The notes under the pieces were generated by a model. It worked only from the letters and a program-made list of their open reading frames with translations. It made no database searches and had not been told where the DNA came from. Shown piece by piece: positions 36,465-44,352 of a stretch of 64,000 nt of DNA (position 1 is its first letter; the number at the start of each line of letters is the position of its first letter). This DNA comes from Gaiellasilicea sp963763755 (GTDB taxonomy: Bacteria; Actinomycetota; Thermoleophilia; Gaiellales; Gaiellaceae), in the NCBI GenBank assembly GCA_963763755.1, contig CAVXQE010000012.1, positions 186,001-250,000 on the forward strand, given 5' to 3'. The position numbers were made by a program, and so were the translations under genes.

Positions 36465-37268
36465 TCAGCAGTCGCGCAGCGTTGCGCAGAGCTGGCGGAT
36501 CGGCACCGCGAAGTTCAAGTTCTCGCCGCCGCCGGAGACGAGCACGCCGACGACATGGCCGTGCCGATCGACAGCGGGACCGCCCGAGTTGCCGGGGTTT
36601 GCGGCCGCGTCGGTCTGGATCAGGTTTGGTCGGACAGCGCTGACGACGCCGCTCGTGACGGTGCCGGCGAGACCGAACGGGCTGCCGACGAGCAGCAGCG
36701 AGTCACCGGGACGCGGCCGGTTACGCAACGGCTTCTGCCAGAGCGGAGTGGCCTTGACGGGATGGCCGGAGACTCGCAGGACGGCGAGGTCCCGCTTCTT
36801 GTCTATCCCGATGACCTCGGCCGCCCACGAGCCGTTGTTCCGCTCGAGGGTCACCGGCTCGCCGATCTCGGAGACGACGTGTCCGGCGGTGACGACGTAC
36901 GTCGCACCTTCATCGGACCAGGCCGCAAAGCCGGCACCGAGGCCGTCGGTGGTCTCGACCGTGAACACGCTCTTGAGGACCTTGGCCGCGAGCGGAGCCT
37001 GACCCGCGTCCTTTTGAGCCAGCTTCCCCTCTGCGCCCTTCACACGACCCTTGAGCTCCTTGTCGGCGAGCCGGAACGACTCGAGTCGGCCTTCGAGCTC
37101 ACGAACGTCCGTCTCGAGCAGGCTGACCTTCGCGCCCTGCGTCTTCACCGACGCGTACGCGAACAGCGCGATCCCGACAGCCGCGAGCATCGCCAGGCCC
37201 AGGAGGACGATCGGCAACGAGAGCGTGCGCCCTCGGCCCTCGAAATCCTCGTCGTAACTCATGCTCAT
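36465..37268 (-). CDS. Membrane-anchored trypsin-like (HtrA/Deg) serine protease
   Basis: About 267 residues from ATG 37268 (MSMSYDEDF; another ATG is 6 bases further on). An N-terminal membrane helix (LPIVLLGLAMLAAVGIALFAY) is followed by a coiled coil (LLETDVRELEGRLESFRLAD). The protease domain has the triad His in VVTAGHVV, Asp in KKRDLAVLRV and Ser in AANPGNSGGPAV. There is no PDZ domain, so it is shorter than DegP. It should face the outside and degrade or process envelope proteins. An upstream extension to 37295 is possible but has no better ribosome site. Confidence 0.88.
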   Translation of the reverse strand: MSMSYDEDFEGRGRTLSLPIVLLGLAMLAAVGIALFAYASVKTQGAKVSLLETDVRELEGRLESFRLADKELKGRVKGAEGKLAQKDAGQAPLAAKVLKSVFTVETTDGLGAGFAAWSDEGATYVVTAGHVVSEIGEPVTLERNNGSWAAEVIGIDKKRDLAVLRVSGHPVKATPLWQKPLRNRPRPGDSLLLVGSPFGLAGTVTSGVVSAVRPNLIQTDAAANPGNSGGPAVDRHGHVVGVLVSGGGENLNFAVPIRQLCATLRDC

Positions 37269-37311
37269 CCGTCGGCATCGCCGAGGGAGCGGCACTCACT
37301 CGATCGAGGGA

Positions 37312-37524
37312 CTACTCCGGGTCGGTTTCCGGGAAGGTGCCCGGAATGCGCGCGCGACGCCGGTCCCGCGTTTCCCGCAGGCCGCCGTACTCGCGGCCGT
37401 TTCGACGGTCGTCCCCCTCGCGCCGGTCGACGATCACCGTCACGTTCGGGTTGTCCTTGTAGTACTCGACCATCTTGTCGAAAAGCTCGTTCTCCAGCTC
37501 GCGTGGGATGACGCAGTAGATCAT
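37312..37524 (-). CDS. Small conserved protein with basic DRREGDDRR segment
   Basis: ATG 37524 gives 70 residues. The first part is a helix (PRELENELFDKMVEYYKDNP) followed by a strand (VTVIVDRREGDDRRNG) and a charged disordered tail (LRETRDRRRARIPG). The same short wording occurs widely in actinobacteria in proteins of unknown role. It precedes the HtrA-like gene by about 45 bases on the same strand and may be cotranscribed. Function unknown. Confidence 0.7.
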   Translation of the reverse strand: MIYCVIPRELENELFDKMVEYYKDNPNVTVIVDRREGDDRRNGREYGGLRETRDRRRARIPGTFPETDPE

Positions 37525-37556
37525 CGCTCTGAGTGTAGGTCTTCGCGCCGCAAGTG

Positions 37557-38186
37557 CTAGTACCTCTTTGCGCTGGCGGTCAATGCGCCGAGGCCGACGA
37601 AGACCGAGCCGGAGACGTAACGCTGCACTACGAGGAACCGCCGGCTGTCCCGCAGCCGCTCCGAAGCGCTGCCTGCGACGAGCGCCCAGACGCTGTCGCT
37701 GATCACGGCCAGCGCAACGAAGAGCAGGCCGAGGATTCCGATCTGGAGCGCGGCGGAGCCCTTGTCAGGGTCGACGAACTGGGGCAGGAAGGCGAAGAAG
37801 AAGAGCGCTGTCTTCGGGTTCAGCACATTCACGACGACGCCTTGTCCGAAGCGGCGGCGAAGGCGGCGCTCTCGCGGGACGTCAGCTGCGGGCTCCTCTC
37901 TTCTCACGAACAGCGTGTACAGACCCAGCCCGATCAGGTACGCCGCACCTGCGTACTTGACCGCGGCGAACGCGGTCGCCGACGAGACGAGCAGGGACGA
38001 GAGGCCGATTGCCGCCGCGGTGACGTGGACGAGACCGCCGACCGCGATCCCGAGGGCCGAGACGAAACCCGCGAGCCGGCCACGGTCGATGCTCTGCGCG
38101 ACGATGTAGAGGACCGCCGGTCCGGGGACGACGATCAACGCCAGGGCAGCAGCGGCGAAGACGAGCAGCGTGGACGGGTCCGGCAT
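37557..38186 (-). CDS. LysE/RhtB-family amino-acid exporter
   Basis: The 209-residue membrane protein has six helices. The N-terminal signature is VVPGPAVLYIVAQSIDRGRLAGF, and the conserved loop NVLNPKTALFFFAFLPQF is the hallmark of the LysE superfamily. A charged cytoplasmic loop (RREEPAADVPRERRLRRRF) lies between helices 3 and 4. It exports amino acids or related small metabolites. It stands 32 bases upstream of the small conserved gene on the same strand. Confidence 0.92.
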   Translation of the reverse strand: MPDPSTLLVFAAAALALIVVPGPAVLYIVAQSIDRGRLAGFVSALGIAVGGLVHVTAAAIGLSSLLVSSATAFAAVKYAGAAYLIGLGLYTLFVRREEPAADVPRERRLRRRFGQGVVVNVLNPKTALFFFAFLPQFVDPDKGSAALQIGILGLLFVALAVISDSVWALVAGSASERLRDSRRFLVVQRYVSGSVFVGLGALTASAKRY

Positions 38187-38196
38187 GCGGCCGTTG

Positions 38197-38808
38197 CTAG
38201 ACGCGGGCGATGTCGGGCATCAAGCGGCCGTCGTCGGCGAGCTGCGCGTTCCACTCCTGGAAGCTCGTGTCGAGCTCCTCCAGGTCGTGGCCGCGTTCGA
38301 CGAGGCGTACCGGCTGTGGTGCATCCGGCGAGACCCGGTACTGGTACCAGGAGATCTCCCAGGTGACTGTGACGACCATCTCGCCGCTCACTCCGGAGAG
38401 AGGCACGATCGAAGACTTCGGTGCGCCCAGGCTCTTGGCGACGCCCGCGACGGTGCGTCGGTGTGGGCTGGAATTGAAGAGGTCGGCGGCCTCGACGAGC
38501 GCGAGCTCGGGCTCGGAGAGACGGCGCAGAATCGGCTCGTCCGCGACCGGCGCCTCCTCGGCGCGCCTGCCGCCTCCGAGCAGGCCGGCCCAGCGGCTCT
38601 TGCGGCGACGGGCGTCGATCGGAACGGTCGGCATGGACGGTCCTCCCTCGCGCAGCCAGCCGTGATCGAGGGCGATCTCGGCGCAGAGCGGGCAGACGTC
38701 GACGTACTCACCTCCGCCGGGTGAGAACCGCGTTGCATGCTCGCCCATCAACAGCGAGCGCTCGCAAATCGCGCACGTTCGCGTCGTGGCGTTCCGCGTC
38801 ACGCGCAT
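38197..38808 (-). CDS. Zinc-ribbon protein of unknown function
   Basis: The start at ATG 38808 (MRVTRNATTRTC) gives 203 residues. Two CxxC pairs near the N-terminus (TCAICERSL and DVCPLCAEIAL) should bind zinc. Then comes a basic linker, a helical segment (SEPELALVEAADLFNSSPHRRTVAGVAKSLG), and a C-terminal beta-rich part (VVTVTWEISWYQYRVS, VRLVERGHDLEELD). The open frame continues upstream to 39222 but that region belongs to the PadR gene on the other strand. It is divergent from PadR across about 70 bases. Similar proteins occur in related actinobacteria; the function is unknown. Confidence 0.78.
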   Translation of the reverse strand: MRVTRNATTRTCAICERSLLMGEHATRFSPGGGEYVDVCPLCAEIALDHGWLREGGPSMPTVPIDARRRKSRWAGLLGGGRRAEEAPVADEPILRRLSEPELALVEAADLFNSSPHRRTVAGVAKSLGAPKSSIVPLSGVSGEMVVTVTWEISWYQYRVSPDAPQPVRLVERGHDLEELDTSFQEWNAQLADDGRLMPDIARV

Positions 38809-38861
38809 GCGCCGACCGTAGCAGAGGTTCTCGGAAGTTATCCACAGCCCGCTGTGTCTGC

Positions 38862-38883
38862 TATATGTTTCATACATATGTAT
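38862..38883 (+). promoter_or_regulatory. PadR promoter and candidate auto-operator over the start codon
   Basis: TATATG (38862-38867) is a plausible -10, only about 11 bases from the ATG, and there is no ribosome site, which suggests a leaderless message. The 12-bp palindrome ATACATATGTAT (38872-38883) covers the start codon and resembles PadR-family operators. Confidence 0.5.
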
Positions 38884-39243
38884 CGACGCGGACACGGAGG
38901 ACATCGGCGAGGCAGAGGCGGTCGGATCGAGCGCTTTCAGGTCGCCGCGATCCTGCTTCTGCTGAACGAGCGTCCCGGACACGGCTACGACCTCCTCGAG
39001 CGGCTCCCGCCCGTGATCGGCGAGGAGCGCGTGGACGTCGGCAACCTCTACCGCGTCCTGCGCGCGCTCGAGGAGCAGGGCCTCGTGGCCAGCGAGTGGG
39101 ACGAGGAGGTGCCCGGACCGGCGAAGCGCACCTACGAGCTCACCGACGCAGGCGCCGCCGCACTCGAGCGCTGGGCGACCGCTCTCGGCGAGACCCGCAC
39201 CCGCATCGACAGCTTTCTCCAACGGTACGAGGAAAGGGGGTGA
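38878..39243 (+). CDS. PadR-family transcriptional regulator
   Basis: ATG 38878 gives 121 residues. After a His/Arg/Gly-rich N-terminus (MYRRGHGGHRRGRGGR) comes the winged helix: RFQVAAILLLLNERPGHGYDLLERLP, recognition part VDVGNLYRVLRALEEQGLV, and wing WDEEVPGPAKRTYELTDAG, ending with a dimerisation helix (LERWATALGETRTRIDSFL). PadR proteins repress nearby genes and often themselves. Starts further upstream would enter the divergent gene and lose the operator. The following small gene begins 2 bases after the stop. Confidence 0.9.
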   Translation: MYRRGHGGHRRGRGGRIERFQVAAILLLLNERPGHGYDLLERLPPVIGEERVDVGNLYRVLRALEEQGLVASEWDEEVPGPAKRTYELTDAGAAALERWATALGETRTRIDSFLQRYEERG

Positions 39244-39245
39244 AC

Positions 39246-39428
39246 ATGCACCACCGCAGATTCCACCGCAGGCGCCCCCCGCTGGGCGCGCGGTTCTACG
39301 CGAGCGAGAACGTGCTCGAACGGCTGGACGAATACCAGCGCGACCTCGAACAGGAGCTCGCCGACGTCGTCGAGCTGATCAAGCGCCTCCGCACCGAGGA
39401 GGCGCCGCCGCAGCCGCAGACCGTCTAA
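39246..39428 (+). CDS. Small coiled-coil protein in the PadR operon
   Basis: ATG 39246, preceded by GGAAAGGGGG, gives 60 residues. The N-terminus is basic (MHHRRFHRRRPPLGARFY). The rest is one amphipathic helix (LERLDEYQRDLEQELADVVE). It resembles DUF5320-type proteins that follow PadR genes in other genomes. Its role is unknown. It is surely cotranscribed with padR and ends just before a terminator. Confidence 0.75.
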   Translation: MHHRRFHRRRPPLGARFYASENVLERLDEYQRDLEQELADVVELIKRLRTEEAPPQPQTV

Positions 39429-39439
39429 GTCAGCCAGGT

Positions 39440-39463
39440 GGTGTCAGAGACGAGTCTGACACC
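39440..39463. terminator. Bidirectional hairpin between padR operon and EF-G paralogue
   Basis: A 9-bp stem (GGTGTCAGA, 39440-39448, with TCTGACACC, 39455-39463) has a 6-base loop and lies between two converging genes. A second GC-rich hairpin (GCCGGCTC at 39471 with GAGCCGGC at 39494) overlaps the EF-G stop. Confidence 0.65.
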
Positions 39464-39483
39464 GTTCCTCGCCGGCTCGGCGC

Positions 39484-41544
39484 TCAATGCGCTGAGCCGG
39501 CGGCCTCGCGTTCTTTCTTGGTGTCTTCGATCACCTTTTGAGCGACGTGGGCCGGAACTTCTTCGTAGCGAAGGAAGTGCATCGAGTACTCGCCGCGGCC
39601 GCCGGTGATCGACGTCAGCGTCTGGGAGTAGGTGAGCACCTCGGACATCGGCACCTCGGCCTTGATCGTGGTCATCCCCGAGGCCGGCTCCATCCCGTGC
39701 AGGCGGCCCCGGCGGGAGTTGAGGTCGCCGTTGACCGCGCCGACCGCCTCGTCGGGGACGGTCACGTCGAGCTCCATGATCGGCTCCAGCAGCACGGGCT
39801 CGGCCTTGGAGTACGCGTCCTTGAACGCCATCGAGCCGGCGATCTTGAACGCCATCTCGGAGGAGTCGACGGTGTGGTAGGAGCCGTCGACGAGCAGCAC
39901 GCGCACGCCCTGGACGGGCGCGCCAGCGAGCTCGCCGTGGTGCATCGCTTCCTGGATCCCCTTGTCGACCGCCGGCCGGAAGCTCTGCGGGATCACGCCG
40001 CCGACGATCTTGTCGACGAACTCGTAGCCGACGTTTCCGTCGATCGGCTCGAGCACGATCGTGCAGTCGCCGAACTGGCCGCGGCCGCCGGTCTGCTTCT
40101 TGTAGCGGGCGTGAGAGCGCGACTCCTTGCGGATCGTCTCGAGGTACGGCACGCGCGGCTTGTGCAGCTCGACGTCGACGCCGAACCGGCGTTTCGCGCG
40201 CTCGAGCGCGACCTCGACGTGCATCTGGCTCATGCCGGACAGGATCTCCTCCCCGGTCTGCTGGTCGCGCCGCAGGCGCAGGGTCGGATCCTCCTCGGCG
40301 AGGCGGCGGATCGCGCTCGCGACCTTCTCCTCGTCGCCCTTCGACCGGGGCGTCACTGCGAAGCTCATCACCGGTTCCGGGAATCCGATCTCCGGAATGT
40401 CCGTGGCCACGACCTCCTTGTCGAGCAGCAGGTCGCCGGTCTGCACCTCCTTCAGCTTCGCGACCGCGCCGATGTCCCCCGGCCCGAACTCCTGCGCGGG
40501 GATGTGCTCCTTCCCCTGCTGGAAGAGGAGCGAGCCCATCCGCTCCTTGGCGTGCGTGCGGGCATCGACGAGCGTCTGGTCCGGCTTGACCGCACCCTGG
40601 AGGACGCGGAAGAGGTTGATCCGCCCGGCGAACGGGTCGGCGATCGTCTTGAACACGAAAGCGGCTGTGTCGGCGCCGTCGATGTGGGTGATCGAGCCCG
40701 CCTTGGCCGGCGAGGGGACGCCCTCGACGATCAGGTCGAGCAAGGCGTGCGTGCCGAGGTTCTTGGTCGCGATCCCGCACGCGACCGGGAAGACCTCACC
40801 GCGGGTGACCGCGTCCTTCAGCGCGTGCGCCACCTCCTCCACGCCGAGCTCCTCGCCTTCCAGGTACTTCTCCATCAGCGCCTCGTCGGTCTGGACGACC
40901 TCGTCGAGCAGCTTCTCGCGGTACTCGGCCACGAGACTCGCCATCTCCTCCGGGATCGGACCGGGCTCGGGCTCCTTGGCGCCGTCGGGACTCGTGTACG
41001 CGCACATGTGGAGGACGTCGACGATGCCGGTCATCTCGTGCTCGGCGCCGATCGGGAGATGCACGGCGACACAGCGCTCGGAGAGCTGCTCCTGCAGTTG
41101 CCCGAGTGCGCGGAAGAAGTCGGCCCGCTCGCGGTCGAGCATGTTGACGAAGAGCAGACGCGCGATCCCGAGCTCCTCGGCGCGCTTCCAGACGCGCGAC
41201 GTGCCGACCTCGACGCCCATCACACCGCTCAGGACGACGAGAGCGCCCTCGACCACCCGCAGCGAGGAGCGGGCTTCGCCCTGAAAGCTCGGATCGCCCG
41301 GGACGTCGATCAGGTTCAGCTTGCGCTCGTGCCACTCCGCGTGCGTGAGCGAGAGCGAGATCGACATCTTCCGCTGCTGCTCGTCGTCGTCCCAGTCGGA
41401 GGTCGTCGAGCCCGCATCGATCGTGCCCAGCCGGTTCGTCTCCCCGGCCTGGAAGAGCAACGCCTCGACCAGCGACGTCTTGCCCGTCCCGCGATGGCCG
41501 ACGACGGCGACGTTGCGGATCCTGCCAGGCTCGAAAACGGGCAT
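39484..41544 (-). CDS. Elongation factor G-like GTPase (EF-G paralogue)
   Basis: This 686-residue translation GTPase has the G domain with P-loop GHRGTGKTSL, a TTSDWDDDEQQRKMSISLSL switch I region, LIDVPGD (switch II, normally DTPGH) and NMLDRERADF in place of NKMD. Domains II-V follow through PFDRGV-like, SQMHVEVALERAKRRFGVDV and the C-terminal YSQTLTSITGGRGEYSMHF. The altered G-domain wording and the lack of a rpsL-fusA setting mark it as the EF-G-like paralogue seen in many actinobacteria, possibly in ribosome recycling or stress. It follows the WhiG gene by 60 bases. Confidence 0.9.
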   Translation of the reverse strand: MPVFEPGRIRNVAVVGHRGTGKTSLVEALLFQAGETNRLGTIDAGSTTSDWDDDEQQRKMSISLSLTHAEWHERKLNLIDVPGDPSFQGEARSSLRVVEGALVVLSGVMGVEVGTSRVWKRAEELGIARLLFVNMLDRERADFFRALGQLQEQLSERCVAVHLPIGAEHEMTGIVDVLHMCAYTSPDGAKEPEPGPIPEEMASLVAEYREKLLDEVVQTDEALMEKYLEGEELGVEEVAHALKDAVTRGEVFPVACGIATKNLGTHALLDLIVEGVPSPAKAGSITHIDGADTAAFVFKTIADPFAGRINLFRVLQGAVKPDQTLVDARTHAKERMGSLLFQQGKEHIPAQEFGPGDIGAVAKLKEVQTGDLLLDKEVVATDIPEIGFPEPVMSFAVTPRSKGDEEKVASAIRRLAEEDPTLRLRRDQQTGEEILSGMSQMHVEVALERAKRRFGVDVELHKPRVPYLETIRKESRSHARYKKQTGGRGQFGDCTIVLEPIDGNVGYEFVDKIVGGVIPQSFRPAVDKGIQEAMHHGELAGAPVQGVRVLLVDGSYHTVDSSEMAFKIAGSMAFKDAYSKAEPVLLEPIMELDVTVPDEAVGAVNGDLNSRRGRLHGMEPASGMTTIKAEVPMSEVLTYSQTLTSITGGRGEYSMHFLRYEEVPAHVAQKVIEDTKKEREAAGSAH

Positions 41545-41604
41545 ACGCAGCTTCCTCCTCGGCTCACGGGGTACGGACTCGAATCGTAACGCGGTCGCGC
41601 GAGA

Positions 41605-42384
41605 CTACGCGGACGGCACGCGAGCCGCGCCGCCGAGACGGGCCTTGAGCCGGAGGATTGCCTTCGTGTGCAACTGCGAGACGCGTGACTCGGTGACGCC
41701 GAGCACCTCGCCGATCTCTCGGAGCGTGAGCTCCTCGTAGTAGTAGAGCGTGACGACGAGCTTCTCTCGCTCGGGCAGGCGCGCGATCGCCTCGCCGAGC
41801 GCCTCCTTCTGCTCGACCTGCGCGAGCGCGGACTGCGGCTCCGGGCCCTGCGTGTCCTCGATCGTGTCGATCAAGGCGATCTGGTCGCCGCCCGAGGAGA
41901 CCGTCCAGAGCTCGTCGAGCGCGGCGATCGAGGAGCGCGAGATCTCTGTCAGGCTCGCCCCCAGCTCTTCCTCGGTCATGCCGAGCTTGGCTCCGATCTC
42001 CTCGTCGGTCGGCGCGCGGTGGAGCTTCTTCTCGAGCTCGGCGATCGCCCGCTCGATGTCGCGGGCGCGGGCGCGCACCGAGCGCGGCACCCAGTCGAGT
42101 GCGCGCAGCTCGTCGATGATCGCACCCTTGATCCGCGCGATCGCGTAGGTCTCGAACTTGATCTCCCGGTCGGGGTCGAACCGCTCGATCGCGCCGATCA
42201 ACCCGAGCAGGCCGTACGAGACGAGATCGCCTTCGTCCACGTGGGCAGGCAGGCCGCTGCCGAGGCGGCCCGCAACGAACTTGACGAGCGGCGCATAGGT
42301 GAGGATCAGGCGGTCGCGAACCGCGCGGTCGCCTGTCTTCCGGTACTCCTGCCAGAGCCCGCTCGTGTCCTCGGTCTTCGCCAC
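41605..42384 (-). CDS. whiG: Sigma factor of the FliA/WhiG group
   Basis: The 259-residue sigma factor has regions 2, 3 and 4. Region 2 spans 15-95 (LVKFVAGRLGSGLPAHVDEG, GLIGAIERFDPDREIKFETYAIARIKGAIIDELR). Region 3 includes WVPRSVRARARDIERAI and PTDEEIGAKLGMTEEEL. Region 4 includes LPEREKLVVTLYYYEELTLREIGEVLGVTESRVSQLHTKAI. The linker SSIAALDELW is typical for WhiG/FliA proteins. No flagellar gene is near, so a developmental or stress role as in Streptomyces WhiG is more likely than motility. It is followed by the EF-G paralogue in the same direction. Confidence 0.9.
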   Translation of the reverse strand: MAKTEDTSGLWQEYRKTGDRAVRDRLILTYAPLVKFVAGRLGSGLPAHVDEGDLVSYGLLGLIGAIERFDPDREIKFETYAIARIKGAIIDELRALDWVPRSVRARARDIERAIAELEKKLHRAPTDEEIGAKLGMTEEELGASLTEISRSSIAALDELWTVSSGGDQIALIDTIEDTQGPEPQSALAQVEQKEALGEAIARLPEREKLVVTLYYYEELTLREIGEVLGVTESRVSQLHTKAILRLKARLGGAARVPSA

Positions 42385-42420
42385 GGAAAGAGAATACGCC
42401 GCAGGCGCCCCGACTCTTGC

Positions 42421-42592
42421 TCAGCGCCGCTTCAACAGCCGAATCGACATCGTCGCCATCCAGCCCCCGAGCCCCACCGCCGGCGACCGCAACGGGCCAG
42501 ACTCCCGCCCGCCCCGCCGAGACCGCGATCAGGCCGAATCCGAGCGTGAGGACGAGAAAGAGCAGTCCGAGCGCGTGGCGTTGCGACGGCAT
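42421..42592 (-). CDS. Small two-helix membrane protein, frameshifted
   Basis: ATG 42592 starts MPSQRHALGLLFLVLTLGFG, a membrane helix that continues LIAVSAGRAGVWPVAVAG. In the first frame the sequence then turns charged and runs into the WhiG gene. A shift near 42490 gives AVGLGGWMATMSIRLLKRR and a stop at 42421, a natural second helix with a basic end. The rebuilt protein has about 57 residues. It sits 36 bases before whiG on the same strand. The role is unknown. Confidence 0.55.
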
Positions 42593-42608
42593 CAGGCAAG
42601 GCTACAAT
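42581..42608 (+). promoter_or_regulatory. Promoter of tRNA-Trp
   Basis: TTGCGA (42581-42586) and TACAAT (42603-42608) are separated by 16 bases, and the tRNA begins 15 bases after the -10. The -35 overlaps the first codons of the small membrane gene on the other strand. Confidence 0.65.
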
Positions 42609-42623
42609 CGGATCCCGAGCCGT

Positions 42624-42696
<73 letters not shown>

Positions 42697-42743
42697 TCAT
42701 TGGAATCCCCTGCACGTAGGCGGGTTCCGCTTCGGAACGGTCA

Positions 42744-42769
42744 TGGGGCACGGTCGCCGCCGTGCCCCA
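42744..42769 (+). terminator. Terminator downstream of tRNA-Trp
   Basis: A perfect 10-bp stem (TGGGGCACGG, 42744-42753, with its complement at 42760-42769) has a 6-base loop, about 47 bases after the tRNA. Confidence 0.7.
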
Positions 42770-42848
42770 CAAGTGCCCTAAACGTCTGATGGGTTGAGCC
42801 AGACCGCCGACGGGCACCCTGATACGAACGACAGAATGGGAGGACCTG

Positions 42849-43052
42849 ATGAAGGCGAAGCTATTAAGCGACGCAGGGGACATCCCCGAAGGGGAAGTCG
42901 TCGAGATCAAGACAAGCGCCGGTCAGAATGACGCCCGCTCGGACAGGGATGTGGGGGGACGGAGTACTACTGCCGCTCCGGTCTACGAGGTAGAGGACAG
43001 CGAAGGGCATACGGAGAAGGTCGACACGCGAGACCTTCAGGTATTGCCCTAG
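42849..43052 (+). CDS. Small protein of the tRNA-Trp-linked element
   Basis: ATG 42849 follows GGGAGG. The 67-residue product is acidic and beta-rich: MKAKLLSDAGDIPEGEVVEI, a polar middle, then APVYEVEDSEGHTEKVDTRD and LQVLP. It looks like a small SH3-like fold. Its stop overlaps the stop of the recombinase remnant on the other strand by 4 bases. Function unknown. The location between tRNA and recombinase suggests it belongs to the integrated element. Confidence 0.65.
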   Translation: MKAKLLSDAGDIPEGEVVEIKTSAGQNDARSDRDVGGRSTTAAPVYEVEDSEGHTEKVDTRDLQVLP

Positions 43053-43350
43053 TCGGCATCGCCAATAGGCGTGGCAGCGAGAGAGTAACCCTCCGCTACG
43101 CCGTCATCGTGCGGCGGGCCTGAGATCGCTGCTTCCAGCGCGTCCAGGCGACCGGCGATCCCCGAATGCGCCCCGTCGAGTAGTGCGCCGTAGTGACGTT
43201 CGATCATCGCGACCGACGTTCCCATCACGCGGGCGAGTTCGAAGACCGTCACGCCCGCGGCCAAGGCGAACGTGGAACGCAGGTCGTAGATCCGGGCGGG
43301 CCCGGCGATTCCGGCCGAAGGTCCGACTCGCCGAACTTCGCCAAGCCGGC
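43049..43350 (-). pseudogene. C-terminal remnant of a tyrosine recombinase (integrase)
   Basis: About 95 reverse-strand codons read AGIAGPARIYDLRSTFALAA, then GVTVFELARVMGTSVAMIER and HYGALLDG. This is the catalytic end of a phage-type integrase: the Arg in YDLRST and the nucleophilic Tyr in RHYGAL are present. The upstream two thirds, with the N-terminal arm-binding domain and the first catalytic Arg, are gone. A few residues appear deleted after STFA. The remnant lies 350 bases from tRNA-Trp, so the element probably integrated there. Confidence 0.75.
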
Positions 43351-43402
43351 CAGGAGCAATAGAGGCGACGTAGCCGCGGGCGCACCGGGCCGACCGCGAC
43401 CC

Positions 43403-43489
43403 TCAGGGGTCGAGCCCTTCGCGCTTCCGCCACTGGTGCTCTGACAGCAAGACGGCACGGTCGACGGCCTCGGACAGAACGACGCTCAC
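43403..43489 (-). CDS. 28-residue mini-protein, copy 2 (SEHQWRKREGLDP)
   Basis: GTG 43489 to TGA 43403 encodes MSVVLSEAVDRAVLLSEHQW and then RKREGLDP. Copy 1 at 44262-44348 has the same length, start codon and layout, differing at 3 of 28 residues (Ser/Ala6, Lys/Arg, Pro/Ser). DNA changes are mostly at third positions, which supports selection on the peptide. A third partial copy is at 44960. In each case the mini-gene precedes another gene of the element. Confidence 0.6.
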   Translation of the reverse strand: MSVVLSEAVDRAVLLSEHQWRKREGLDP

Positions 43490-43641
43490 AAGGTCAGTCT
43501 ACGAACGGGCTGGCGGCGGTGCGATGGCCCCGTAGCCGTCTGTTACGTGGATTCCTGGCTGAGCGACACCCCCGGACACCCCGCACTGCGCTGGGCAAAG
43601 ATGACTCGGCCACGCGAGTGTTTCCAGGAACGTTCCCTGGG

Positions 43642-44137
43642 TCATCGCTTGTACCACCACCTACCACGAATCTCGTTGCTAGCAAGCCTGACGAATTCGG
43701 CACAGGCGTCGTCCAGTAGATCGTGATTCGGGTCCCGCAAGCGTGGCCTTGGCTTGATTGACGACGTGCTTCGCTGCGGCCGGCGCCCCCCACCCGCGGT
43801 CCTCTTTCCACATATCCTCTCGGAAGACCAACGCGACACGCAGCGCAAGGACATTGAGGTCGTCAATCAGTCCACCTGTCTCCTTCTTTTTGATCTGCGT
43901 CTCGTCGCGAGGGGCAAGACGTAGCTCCTCCAAGGCATCCCGGACGGCTGCGAGTTTCTCGAGAAACTCTCTAGCGAGCTGCACCTGCCAACCCCTGTAG
44001 GTCTCAAATCGGGCGGCTCGTTGCACCATGAATGGACCAAGCACCGCTGTGAACGCTGCACCTATGAGGACGCCAACGAACGCGATCAACGCAGGGGACC
44101 TACTTGCCTCGCTTGCCGCGCTTGCCGCGAGAGTCAT
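43642..44137 (-). CDS. Membrane-anchored helical protein of the relic element, one frameshift
   Basis: From ATG 44137 the protein begins MTLAASAASEASRSPALIAF with one membrane helix (ALIAFVGVLIGAAFTAVLGPFMV). A long helical part follows (ETYRGWQVQLAREFLEKLAA, ETGGLIDDLNVLALRVALVF). The frame changes near 43740, after QAKATL, and continues RDPNHDLLDDACAEFVRLAS to the stop at 43642. The total is about 165 residues. The single-helix plus helical-domain plan is shared with the next upstream gene of the element. Similar small membrane proteins in phages and defence loci are of unknown function. Confidence 0.6.
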
Positions 44138-44261
44138 AGAACCATCCGAACGCGGGACATGCCGCACCTTCCGTCTTCGCTGGCCCCTTGCGGCGGGACT
44201 CTCGGACTCTGGCTCTCAGATGTCAAGGAGGGCGGCCTCGGGGAGGGCGCGTCCCCTTCGG

Positions 44262-44348
44262 TCAGGAATCGAGCCCCTCGCGCTGCCGCCACTGATGCTC
44301 GGACAGGAGGACGGCACGGTCAACGGCCTCGGCCAGAACGACGCTCAC
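44262..44348 (-). CDS. 28-residue mini-protein, copy 1 (SEHQWRQREGLDS)
   Basis: GTG 44348 to TGA 44262 encodes MSVVLAEAVDRAVLLSEHQW and RQREGLDS. The GTG begins 4 bases after the stop of the upstream membrane gene, so it is probably translated with it. The near-identity with copy 2 over the whole frame, with silent changes, points to a real peptide. Confidence 0.6.
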   Translation of the reverse strand: MSVVLAEAVDRAVLLSEHQWRQREGLDS

Positions 44349-44352
44349 AAGG

